DNA of 64,000 bases. It comes from Phellopilus nigrolimitatus (Eukaryota > Basidiomycota > Agaricomycetes > Hymenochaetales > Hymenochaetaceae). The notes beneath the pieces are model-generated. The model worked only from the letters and a program-made list of their open reading frames with translations. It searched no databases and had not been told where the DNA came from. Every line of letters starts with the position of its first letter. The first letter of the stretch is position 1. Where the stretch lies: contig JAJOHG010000055.1 in the NCBI GenBank assembly GCA_021029095.1, forward strand, positions 124,001 to 188,000. Direction: 5' to 3'. The translations under genes were made by a program, and so were the position numbers. Shown piece by piece: positions 53,552 through 64,000 of the stretch.

Positions 53552-55267
53552 ATGTTAGCCTCGTACCCCTACATGTTTAACCCTTTTGAAGATTACAACG
53601 GCAGCTCTATGCCTAGCCGACCTGACAGACCGGGCGCGACGCAAGCGCAAATGGAATTTCTCAGGACCGCCGTCGCAGCCGTCGTCCCGTCTTATTCCAC
53701 CGGGACCATCTCGGTTTCTGCGAACGATCTCGTTCTGTTTTACGGGAAGAGCGAGGACGCACGGTAGGGATCGTTTTCACTTATGCATGGTTGTTTGCAG
53801 CTCATCGTTTTTGCGAATTGCGTTCTTCTAGTCGTCTGGACTTTCTCAACCTTTCGGAGACGTCTCTTATTCATCTTGAGCAGACATGCGAACCAGAAGG
53901 CAAGCTCGGCAAGGGCCATTTTGCACCGCTCCTTGATATAGAAAGACTTGGCCTCGTGAAGTCCGTGCGTGACGACTTGCTGGAAGGTTTCAACAGCGAA
54001 AGACCCGTCAAGGCCGAGTTGTCTCAGCTCAATATCTACGGTTAGTTTCTTTCATTATACATGCAATCTCTGGAAAGCGACTTGATGACATCCTTACTCC
54101 CAGGAAGCGACATATCCAACAAGCCGCGCTCAGAAAGCGCCGCGAGAGAGCCGAACAGCCCCTTCGGCCACTTCGTGGTCGTCCTGCCGTCAGAGCACGA
54201 AGGTGCTCAGCAACGGCGCAGAGCACGTTTTCGACGCAGCAAAAGCGATCCAGGAGCATGCTGGTCGGGCCACATCTGGGAACGCGGCGTGTATTGCATA
54301 TGCCTCGTTCCTCTGCGACGTCGAAGTTGAAGTATCTCCAGTGAGCACCGGGCACCACGTCGCACTCACGTACGACCTCTTTTTTGATGACGTGGAGGAC
54401 GCACTGAGCCTTCATAAGAAAGAGGAAACCAGGCATGAGATCTTTTTGGGTGAGTGGGACGCCCGCAACGTAGTGGACCTCCGTAGAACAGAAGACGCGA
54501 AGAAGGCGAAGAATGTAGTGGAAACGGAGCCTGGCTATACGCCGTCTCCAGGGCAGCTTGTACTTGAGACTGCACTGGCGACGCTCCTAGCAGACCCCGA
54601 GTTTCTGCCCAAAGGCGGGTACATAGGGTTTGGACTGCGCCACCATTACCCACTGAAGCAGCTTGACCTCGTTGTGAAAGACATGCGCGCGGCAGGGGTA
54701 TACGACACGTTTGTCTACTTGAACTCGGAGACAGAAACCCCAAAAGTGGACGCTGAGACGTAAGCAGAGATGCTAAACTGGGAGCCGGAAAGAGACACAA
54801 CGAACTGGAATCCATCGGCCATAGCGAATGTACTCACCTCGCCCGACGAACTCGAGGCGAACCTTAAGGGTGCGGACGCGGCTCTTTTGCGAGCCTGTCG
54901 TTCGCTCTCACTCTGCACGGTCGTGCGCATGGTGTACAACGACTACCATACAGAAACAAATGTGCTCGTCGACAAGGTGTTTGATTACTATACAGACTTT
55001 TTCGACTCAGACTATGGAGAGACATTCTTGGACTATCTGCGTGGCAGCTCTCGGGATTCTAAATACAAGGGATATGTAATCGGAAAGGAAGTGGACGTGC
55101 AGTGGGTAACTCGACTAAGTTATTGCAACGAGTTGCAAGCAGCGTATCAAGTTACTGGAAAGCGCCCTGTATTCACGGACCAGGCTACAGGAAAGCCATG
55201 CATCCTCCTACAGGTAGGGCCTGCTGGAATGCGTGGATCACAAAAGTTGTCAATACGTGCTAGGTAG
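53552..55267 (+). pseudogene. Second 2OG-oxygenase-like copy, frameshifted
   Basis: Exons 53552-53763, 53832-54040 and 54104-55267 align along their length to the 44174 gene, with a longer start (MLASYPYMFNP). A 14-bp deletion after GGTGCTCAG (54210) shifts the frame in the core domain, and a TAA at 54763 replaces the CAA of the other copy. The later part remains open (RDTTNWNPSAIANVLTSPDE ... SIRAR-TAG). It has the same VEVEV and GHHV replacements, so the loss of iron ligands is older than the duplication. Confidence 0.87.
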
Positions 55268-56015
55268 TATGAAATGTAACAGTAGCATGTCCAGCAAAGG
55301 ACATTTCAGCGCGCACAAGTGCAAATTGTTTCGTTGTTTCCGCGCTCGCTGGCTCGGCCCGCCGACTTGGGAATTTTCTGAAGCTCGAAGTTCCACCGCT
55401 TGAATATTTAGCTGTTTAGCAAGTCTGACGCCAGGGAATTTTGTGACGGTGCTCATCGCGAAATCCCCAAGCATCTTATCAATAGTAACCCCTTCTCATG
55501 CAGCAGAATTGTCCCCGTCCCGTGTCTATGCGGCCGCGCTCCGTGGGCGGTCTTCCGGAATGTGGTCAGAAGCAGATAATGTCGAAGGAGACGTGTCGTG
55601 CCCTAAACATTAGAACATGCTCAGCTTGCGTGGTCATTTAGCAGACGCCTCTCGACTGTGGCTCGTTCACAGGAAATGTCTGCCGCTAAGTATTTACAAT
55701 GAGGGTCGTGCGAAAGGCGCGCAGAAAGACGGGAAACAAGGAGTCAGGAAGCGCGCGAAAGTGCAAGGTGAAAGGAGGAAAATGCCGATACAAGATATAT
55801 TGAAGCTGTGACAGAAAACGAGGTGATCTTCAGAGACGAGATGCAACATTGTAATACCGAAAGACAAATACAGCGCACAAGTTACTAGTGAAGACAACGC
55901 AGTCAGTTATCACATACATACTAGGACGAGAGTAAAGTGATATAAACCTCGTTCCCTGGCCGGACGCAAAGCAGAAACGGATGAAGTATAGGCAAAAAAA
56001 GCATCACGGCCCCAG
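55268..56015. other. 3' flank of the 2OG copy and second-type 3' flank of FB14
   Basis: 55268-55400 is homologous to 45850-45960. 55670-56015 is the second-type flank in reverse (GAGGTGATCTTCAGAGACGA). In between I see no gene or repeat. Confidence 0.5.
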
Positions 56016-57626
56016 TTAATCATAATACGAGATCCTCACTTCGACTGGTTTGCTGGACATTTCCGACCAGAGAATAGCACCGCTACATTGATCCATTCCA
56101 TAACAATCGATTCCTTGAGGTAACACGCTAGAACGCAACCTGTCTTTTGGCCCATCTCGAAGTATCCGATGCACGTCAAACCCGTCTAGCCTCTGCGACC
56201 GCAGATGAGCAACTCGCCCGGACCGAGATGAAAATATTTTAGCCCGAGATTCATCGGAATCAAGATGGAGTGATGCTCTGTGTTCATGCTCGATTGTCCG
56301 AGTCGGAGGTGCGAAGGAATAGCGCAAAACCATTACGGTAGAACCATGATAGTCAGTGAAAGCGGCGAGAAGGTATATATCGATATTTTCCTCCTGTCTC
56401 CAGGATGCATTAACTGCTTGCATGTCGAATGCGTCTAGGTTGCTGATGCTAGGTTGGAGGTCTACTTCTGCTACTGTTGGTGAAGTATTTATGTCGATGG
56501 TTAACAGTGTTCTCTCCTGTCCAGAAACAGCTTCGAGATCCTGATGGACATCCGTCACTCGCAGTATAAAGCGTCCGTCTTGGCCCTCAGGACTGTGGAC
56601 GGTAAACAGAAACCCCCGGACAAGTCGACTTGCTTCTATGAGTCCATCCTGAAGCGTTTAGAAATGAGAAACAGCACTCGTCGCTGACGACGGCGAGACT
56701 CACACATTCAAAATACGTGTAACACGACGATTTCCAGTTTAAAAAGCTAAGTTTTTTCGTGTAGCCGACAAAGACAATGTGATCTCCCTGCAAGTATACA
56801 TTACTTGGCAGTATGGAAGAATCAAAGTTCAGTCGGTGATCGTATATCTTCTCCGAGCGCCTTTGACGAAGGTCAATTTCAAAAACCTTGATTATCATCC
56901 TGAGAAACGAGACTGTCAGTGCACGCTTGTTTGGGAAATGAAAGAAAAAAAGAAATCAGACAATATATCTCTTCTAGCACCAGCCTCAGCCGTGGCAACT
57001 CTCAAAACATTATCCGAGATACGTTCTACACCATGTCCCCACAGCTTCCGTAAGCTTGCATCGGGGCAATCTGGGTCTGGATATAGCCATATCTTCTCGC
57101 CATTCGATACTTCAAGTAGTTGCACATAGCCGTATAGCCATGGGTTTACTTGGCTTGACGACCATCGGACCATCAAATAGTCTCCTCCTGGCACAAGATA
57201 TGCTTTCTTGACAACTAGAGTAGGGCCTCTTATCGGATTATTAACGATGACCTTGATTTCGCGCGTAGCTTTCGGAAGGGGCGAGTTCCAGTTCCTGTTT
57301 CCGCGCAGGGCACGAACGACCAGCGTCTTGAGGCCGATGCAGTCAAGCGAGTCGAGCGAGACATGCGGAGGAAGGTCGGGCGCGCATTCGTTTGGAAGAC
57401 CGCGTAAGTGGGTCAGCCAAAGGTGTCGAGCGGCGACTATATCTCGCAAGACTTTGCATGTCTGTAGATTAGCATTCAGTCACGCTGCTGCGTGTATTCA
57501 GATGGCCATGTGGCATGGACGCACTGTCTCTGCCCGCAGAACATCCACCACATCGCAAACAGCGAGAATTCTGAGCAATACGTCTGCGGGAAGATCGGTG
57601 AGTTTCGGTTGTTCCGAACGTATCAT
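56016..57626 (-). CDS. FB14: F-box protein, four exons, 476 aa
   Basis: Exons 57626-57525, 57461-56962, 56899-56704 and 56648-56016 join in frame. F-box: KLTDLPADVLLRILAVCDVVDVLRAET followed by TCKVLRDIVAARHLWL; exon 1 ends in ACA, with a GTGCGT donor. Intron 3 and exon 3 are close to FB11, and exon 4 also has the SPEGQDGRFILRV segment, while the remainder of exon 4 is more diverged (ISNLDAFDMQAVNASWRQEE). The C-terminus is EVRISYYD, Tyr replacing the usual Phe. No defect. Confidence 0.84.
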
Positions 57627-58486
57627 CTTGGAATCCAAGCTCTTGACAGGAAAAGTTGGCAGTGTCCAGAAGAAAACTGTGTGCGAACTAAGAGAAACGT
57701 TGGTCGAGTCTACAGTATGGGTGTGTGATTACTTCCGAAAGCAGATTCGCTTCGTTTCGATCGCTCTTATGGAAATGCATGCCTCGTTTAGGGTTACGAA
57801 AATGCTTTACTTGAAATACATACAGACAATTTAAAATATTTTCTACACCTTTATGAAAAATCTTGCTGGTTGTATAGGCGTTATTTGCACATAGTTATTT
57901 AGCGAGCTGAATATGATGGTTCAACTAAAGCGCCTACGAGCTCGGGTTCTCTAACCCCCGCTAGGTGTATTTAGCCGAATTCCACACAACATGATAGCCA
58001 GTCACTTAAAAATCACGCATAGCGGCATCAGAGGAAGAGAATACATTGAGTGTTGGCGGAAAGCATTTTGCGGAAATAAGGAGGATATGAATTTCAAAAG
58101 TCGAAGAGCGAGGAATAGCACAACAAAAAGCAAGCAGACGTCATTTAGGATCTACGGCGGAAGTAGGAAGTTATCGGCAGGCAGGGTACAGAATAGAGAA
58201 AGAAAAATGGTGATGGTCTTGCACATATTGCTTTAGATTGGAAAGGTACGCATGGTGTTGAAGGGAATGGAACGAAGGCTGATTGTTTATCAGGACAGAT
58301 ATGTATACGAGTATCGCGCAAGACTGAGAGGGGCTGCGTGACAACGATGAGTTCGTGATGGCTCGGTGTCGCGAAAAATAAAGTGTAGAATTGCGTAGAA
58401 GTTGACCATAAAACTTCGTATTTGACTGGTTATCATTGCGCATATGGTCAGAAAACAAGCATAAGATATCGCAGGAGATTTCTCAC
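57627..58486. other. FB14 upstream cassette and unassigned sequence left of FB15
   Basis: 57627-57835 is a diverged upstream cassette (ATGCCTCGTTTAGGGTTACG). 57840-58486 is AT-richer, without repeats shared with the other blocks or convincing coding potential. It marks where the short-gene, R2 and phosphatase modules stop. Confidence 0.5.
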
Positions 58487-60112
58487 TCAATCAAAGTATA
58501 AAATACTCAGTTCGCGGGTCTTGTCTACATGCCTATTGTTCTCCGTTAGGAGAATAGCGCCACTGTACGGATCCATACCGCGATTTATGGTTCCGCCTCC
58601 GACACGGTCAGACAAAACCCTTCTGCGACGCGATCCACTTCCAGGTTCGTATCGAAGTATCGAATGTGCATCGAGCCTGTGTAATTCACTCGATTCAGAT
58701 TGCAAAAGGATTCGCCCGGACCGAGATGATGATATTGCGACATATGCATAATCTGTCACAATACGAAGTATGGCTGTGGAACTAGACGCGAACTTCCGAG
58801 TACAAGGTTCGAAGGAACATTGTGCGACCAAGATACTAGATGATTCGTAGGAGAAAATGAGGACGTCAATTTTTTCTTCCTGTCTCCAGAATGCATTAAG
58901 TGTTTGAATGCTGACTGGCAGTAGGCCAAAAAGCCCGTATCGGATATATTCTTCTGTTACAGCCAGCAAAGTATGCGAAATAGAGGACCCGTTAGACAAA
59001 ATCGGGGTTCTCTCCTGTTGGGATGCGGCTTCCAGAGTCTGTTGGATACCCGCGGCTCGCAGCGTCCAACCTCCGTTACTGACCAGGTGGACGGAGAAGA
59101 GGAATCCTTTTATCAGTTGGCTTGCAATTGTAGAACCGTTCTCATTGTTCTGTATCGAAGTGAGGAACAGCGCTAGTCACTGATCAAGGCAAAGCTCACA
59201 AGTGGATATAGTATTGCGTGACCGTATGTTCTCCAGTTCAAGCATCTAACGCCTCTTGTTTTCTCATTGATGACAATGTGATCACCATCAAAGTAGATAT
59301 CTTTCAAGTGACGATCGTGTATATCGGCTAGTCGGTAATCAAATGTCTTCTCCGAGCATCTTTGACGAAGATTGATTTCAAAAATCTTCATTGAAAGCCT
59401 ATAAATTGAATCGAAGGAGTCAGTACAATTTGATTTATAGAATGAAAAAAAGACGGACGTCGCAGTTTCATCCACAAAAGCGACTAGCAGAACTCTCAAC
59501 ACGTCCTCCGAGATACGATCTACATTGTACCTCGACGAGGGCTCATTGAGCGAAAGTAGCTCAGGCCTGCTATCGGAGTTGGGATACGACCATATCATTT
59601 TAGAATTTTCCAGTCTGTATAGCCGTACGAAGCGTTTAAACCATCGGACCATAAGGTAGTCTCCTCCGGGTACAATAGATGCTTCGTTGATACCTTGTAC
59701 AGCTCCATTTTCCGGTTTCTTGACGAAGACCTTGAGTTCGTGAGCGACTTTCGGAGAAGACGAGTTCCAGTTCCAGTTTCTGCGCACAGCGCGAACGACA
59801 AGCTCTTTGAGATGTGCGCAGTCGAGCGATACGATCGATACGTGCGGCAGAAGATCTGGCGCAAATTCATTGGGAAGACCAAGAAGTAAGGTCAACCAAA
59901 GATGTCGAGTAGCGACTATATCTCTAAAGGTTTTGCACGTCTGTAGATAGGCATCCAATGATTTCAGTCCAGCTACTAGACAGATATGACAGCATCGAGA
60001 AGAAACGTACCATCTCTAACCGCAAAACATCCACCACGTCACAATTAGTGAGGATTTTCAGTGAGACATCCGCAGGAAGGTCGATGAATTCGATCTGCCT
60101 TAGATGACACAT
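58487..60112 (-). pseudogene. FB15: most diverged F-box copy, with a 1-bp frameshift in exon 4
   Basis: Exons 60112-60011, 59940-59459, 59398-59200 and 59150-58487. The first three join in frame: IDLPADVSLKILTNCDVVDVLRLEM, then TCKTFRDIVATRHLWLTLLL; later VLRVLLVAFVDE, KIFEINLRQRCSEKTF, CLNWRTYG. Introns start GTACGT, GTCCGT and GTGAGC. Exon 4 is 664 nt, not a multiple of three: one additional T in GGATTCCTTCTTCTCC (about 59100) shifts it after some 16 codons, yet the remaining ~200 codons are open in the correct family frame to ISILYFD-like SILYFD and TGA. A single recent mutation or a sequence error would explain this. Confidence 0.75.
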
Positions 60113-60372
60113 TTTGCTAGAGGTGCACTTGTAAAACAAACCGCCGAGAAGCCTCCAGGGCGTTGACTGGTAATTACATAAGATGACAGAGCCCGGCCAA
60201 TGAAAGCGTGCGAGCGATTTTCAAGTCCTGTTTCCACGATCGCCGTGACATGAGCGGACACGCACGGTATTTAACTAGCTCGTTGACATTCGTCTTTGTC
60301 CTTATCATCTCACTGCGTACATAGATAAACTCGTCTTTCGTTACCTCAGAACTTGTCAACATCATTCTGGAA
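60113..60372. promoter_or_regulatory. Divergent upstream region between FB15 (-) and the GH15 gene (+)
   Basis: 260 bp separate the two start codons. No TATA box, cassette element or repeat stands out. Both genes must take their promoters from here. Confidence 0.45.
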
Positions 60373-63300
60373 ATGCCTGACGGGAAATCCAGGGCAGAAC
60401 GCGGGTACATCCCCATCTCTGATCACGCGCTGTGAGCCATCCTGTTACTTCCGTCTAAAGCTCCCAGATGGATTCTGATTCCGTCTTCGCGATGTAGGAT
60501 CGGTAACTTGCGGACAGCTGCCTTGGTATGTCTCGAAGCCTTCTTTACAGGCTATAACACCAATGACAAGTCGAACAGGTCAGCGTAGACGGGTCAAGTA
60601 AGTCCATATAGCGTGGAAGGAGCTCTGGGACTTAGTGATTCTATGTAGTCGAGAGCTACTGTGTGCCGAACTTTGACTCTCCTTCGGTCTTTGCGCGCAT
60701 TCTGGATAAAGACAAGGCATGCTCGTTGAAACCCGCACTTCAGCCGCAATCACAACTGCTTTCTTGCTATAGGGAGGGCACTTTTCGATCGCGCCGACCA
60801 ATGTTTTTACCACAAAGCAGGCATACATGCCTAGCTCAAATGTTCGGATTTCAATAACCTATTAGTTCACCTTTAATACCTTTGCCTTTAGGTCTTGCAA
60901 ACGAAGTATGTGCGGTATTACGACTTTTCCTGCATTCTTTTGACATCAGCTTCAGATTCCTGTCTGAGCAAGGAATTGTGACGGTTACCGGTCGGTTTTA
61001 TCTCTCTTTCTCAAAAGATGGAGCAAGGCCGACGCACATTTCCTCTTAGATTTCCTCCCTCGCCAGTCTGACCCTGAAGCTCACAAAGTTCCGTTATTCT
61101 GGTTAATTCGACGCGTCGAGGTACATCATCAAGCAAGCAAATGTTTGTCTTCCCGTAACTTACATCGCTTCCCTCCAGGTTGTCCGGGGGACGATGCCAG
61201 TACGCGTCGAGTGCTGCCCGGCTTTCGACTATGCGCGCTCCAAGCATAACACATCTATCATCCCGGACGATAGTATCCCGGATGTCTCTTCCCCGTCCAC
61301 CTCGCCTTCCAGCCCGGGTGGGGCCGACGGCGACTCGCGACACGCGCAGATGAAGGTGCTTTTCGAGTCAAACGCGCTCACGCTCGACCTGCGTTACGTA
61401 GCAGAGTGCGCTAAGGACGAAACCGGCGCGAACTACGGCGGGAAGCAGCCTGTCGTCGAACTCAAGAAACTCGATCTGAGAGAGAAGGGCCACCTCGGCG
61501 AGGGCGTGTGCTGCGACATGCTTCTGGAAGAGGGCCAGGCGGTGACCTTCGTGTTGCGAACACCGCCGGAGCATGCCCCGCCGAAGATGTCCAAGCCGAC
61601 TCGGACCCGTGCGGACCAAATGGGTGTGCCAATGCAAAGTACGACCTTTTATTATTGTCATAATGGTCCACACGAGCCGTGATGACTGACTTATGATTCT
61701 AGGTCTCGTTCTTGGTGCATCGAAGTTGAGAGCCAGGGATGACCCTCTCCTGACCGCCGTAAGCAAACTATCGCATCACCACTATACCTCTCTGAAGTTT
61801 ATTTCTAAACCAGGAACTGTTGGCAAGTCTCCTTAAGGTACGTATAAAGATACTTCTCGAAAACGTTCATAGCTGGACCAGGTCTGCCGCTTTTCCAGGA
61901 CACCAACAGATACTGGCATGCTTGGATACGCAAATCGACGTACAATGGCTCGTGGAAGGAGGCCGTACACCGCAGCGCTCTCGCGCTCAAATTGCTCATT
62001 TACGAACCGACTGGCGCGATCGTTGCGAGCCCGACATTCAGCTTGCCCGAGTTCATCGGCGGCTCCCGGAACTGGTTCGTCCAGATTTTCTCTGCTTTTC
62101 TGGATTGGCTGATGTCTGATCTTGGCACCGCGTGTCGTAGGGATTACCGGTACGTTCAGGCAATGTTGATATAACTACGCAGTTGCTCACGATAAAGTTA
62201 CAATGCAGATTCACGTGGATTCGAGACTCCTCGTTTACCCTCTACGCGCTCATCCGTCTCGGCTTCACTCAGGAGGCAAATGGTGGCTAGGTTCTATCGT
62301 AGAATTATGGTTCACAGTCTGACAGCGATGTATCTGTTCAAAGCATTCATGGACTTCATCTTCAAGCGCCTTGAAGGAAGGAACCCGGACGGCTCTCTGC
62401 AAATTATGTACACCATACACGGTGCGCATGGTTCTGAACTCATACCTGGGATCGAGTGACCAATTATAGTTGTTTCTTTGTGATTATAGGCGGCAAAAAC
62501 CTCGAAGAGATCGAGCTTACACATCTCGACGGACACAAAGGCTCAAAGCCCGTCCGGTATGTTTCTGCGTCTTGTTTTAGTGCGCCTGTGATTAATAAAT
62601 TTGGCTTCTTCGCAGGATTGGAAATGGTGCAGCGGATCACATGCAGCTGGTGCGTAGAACTTTTTTTCGGATTATGATATGTTAACGTTAAGCTGAAATG
62701 TATAGGATATCTATGGAGAATTGTACGTCGTGGTGAGTTCATTGACGATTGATTCGGATTTCTTTCGTCCTAATGACGCCTTTGTATCGCAGATATCATT
62801 TCAGGGATCATAACTTTGACAATTATCACTGGATAGGATGGACTGCATCTACCTGGGCCAGAAGGTATAACGCGAAATCTCAGATGGTTTACTTTTGCTG
62901 AGATCTTTAATTTTACTCGACGTAGTACGGGAAGCCGCTGGTGAGTGCTTCTCCTTTTTGCCAATTAACATTTTCTTACATGTCTCACTCCCGCTAGTCA
63001 TACGACACATGGTGCGTCAAAGCCCTGGATCTCCTATAGGTCGCGTTATTGATACGTTTGTAATCTATTGAAAGGCTGGCTGTTCGCGAGCTGTAAGTGC
63101 ATCACTACTTGACCATTTCAGAGGCTAACGCTTACTTCCTTTTCAGCGTTGAATGTTTGTTGCTATAACAATGTAGCGATGAATTACGCTGACCTCCGAT
63201 ATCAACAGTTGTGATCGCAAACCGAAAGAAGCCTGATCTGTTCGTCTGTTCATCACCAGTTATGTTCTTCTCATGAATGCTGAATCTTGCTAATAGATCT

Positions 63301-64000
63301 ATCTGGTAAGCAGTCAGCGATAGCATATTGGTTACAGCTGTTGATCTAGGCGCAGGGAAGTCCGGAACCGCGAAAGGCACTTCACAGTAAGTACTTATTC
63401 TCCCATTTTGACGAGAACTCCTCAAAGTGTGTATGCTTCCCCCGCAGTACTCGAAGGTATGCTCAGGACCCGCTGAAGTCCTGTTTTCCTTCCTCTAAAC
63501 TGTCTTTTTTTCTTGCCACGCTGCTGGTGCAGATCATGATGTGGTAAATATTTCAAAGCAATAACTTCTTTTAAATCGGATGTGCTAATATGTCGTACTA
63601 GGGTGGCAATCGACAGAGGTCAGCATGGCAATCGCTCATTACCCTCATCTTACTAAAACCCCGAGTAACTCGAATACACAGGACTGCGCCTCGCGGACAA
63701 GCGTTCGCTGCCGTGCCCGCGTCGCATAGAGTGGCACCTCGCGCGTGACGAGTTGTATGAGGAGATCATGACAAAGGCGTGGAATAGCGAGAAAGGGTTC
63801 TTCACGCAAAGCTACGAAGACCAAGACGTTATTGACTCCGCGGTGCTCATCATGCCGCTTGTGTTCTTTTGTGCTGCGGTGCGTATTGTTTCCGAAGACA
63901 AGATTTACCTTCTGGTCATCGATGGCGATGATAGTCGGAGGATAGGTTCTTGAGCACGCTGCGCCATATCCTCAAGACACCCGAGCGGGGTGGACTGACC
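60373..64000 (+). CDS. Glycoside hydrolase family 15 protein, 5' complete, 3' cut by the window
   Basis: Joining exons in phase gives a GH15 (glucoamylase/trehalase-like) protein: [143 protein letters not shown] end. Exons: 60373-60431, 60498-60525, 60579-60597, 60649-60716, 60773-60841, 60892-60905, 60956-60990, 61050-61120, 61179-61638, 61703-61758, 61814-61837, 61899-62074, 62141-62149, 62209-62282, 62344-62421, 62490-62556, 62616-62649, 62706-62722, 62837-62864, 62926-62940, 62998-63011, 63075-63092, an uncertain stretch, 63297-63305, 63350-63386, 63448-63456, 63533-63543, 63602-63618, 63682-63878, 63941-. Many are micro-exons. The 60717-60772 intron is GC-AG. The active site looks intact. 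Likely a cytosolic carbohydrate hydrolase; substrate unknown. Confidence 0.92.

Noticed and set aside
60580..60828. - strand frame of 82 codons at the GH15 5' end
   Set aside because: It is antisense to well-supported GH15 exons at 60579-60841.
1..64000. CRISPR array, bacterial operons, rRNA or intact tRNA genes
   Set aside because: No regularly spaced repeats with unique spacers, no rRNA-like sequence and no foldable tRNA were seen; gene structure is eukaryotic throughout.

Overview
The window looks like nuclear DNA of a filamentous basidiomycete, most likely an Agaricomycete. The reasons are dense 50-70 nt introns, a very intron-rich glycoside hydrolase 15 gene with several micro-exons, a chromodomain Ty3/gypsy retrotransposon, and a large F-box protein family of the kind seen in mushroom genomes. 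No prokaryotic features are present.

Layout: (1) 1-2.4 kb is the 3' end of a Ty3/gypsy chromovirus with a putative LTR, followed by a minisatellite. (2) 3.0-60.1 kb is an array of 15 copies (FB1-FB15) of one four-exon F-box gene. FB1-FB7 are all on the + strand (3.0-23.4 kb) and FB8-FB15 are all on the - strand (29.5-60.1 kb), so the two arms converge on a centre near 25-27 kb. Nine copies have four exons whose phases join into one open frame (FB2, 3, 4, 7, 8, 10, 11, 13, 14; 468-499 aa). FB1 is truncated; FB5, FB6 and FB15 carry frameshifts; FB12 has damaged splice sites; FB9 is split by a 2.2-kb element with 17-bp terminal inverted repeats that carries a captured eIF3a fragment. (3) 60.4-64.0 kb is a GH15-family gene running off the right edge.

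Between the F-box genes lie decayed copies of a few other modules. One is a 2-oxoglutarate oxygenase-like gene found four times, each time divergent from an F-box gene across a short shared upstream region; one copy is open for 512 aa, but its iron-binding residues are missing. A second is a dual-specificity phosphatase: one intact copy at 25.5 kb in the array centre, with relics at 18.2, 27.2 and 50.6 kb. A third is an unrecognised short gene downstream of the phosphatase with a TGACGTCA palindrome just upstream of it. The fourth is a GPI-transamidase PIG-T/Gpi16 pseudogene. These intergenic modules are also inverted between the arms, so the array appears to have grown by duplication and inversion of multi-gene blocks, with birth-and-death turnover and probable gene conversion.

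Inference: the F-box proteins would be substrate receptors of SCF ubiquitin ligases with a fast-changing C-terminal region. Their repeated pairing with a prolyl-hydroxylase-fold pseudoenzyme and their proximity to a phosphatase are the most unusual aspects of the locus. Any joint function is hypothesis only.
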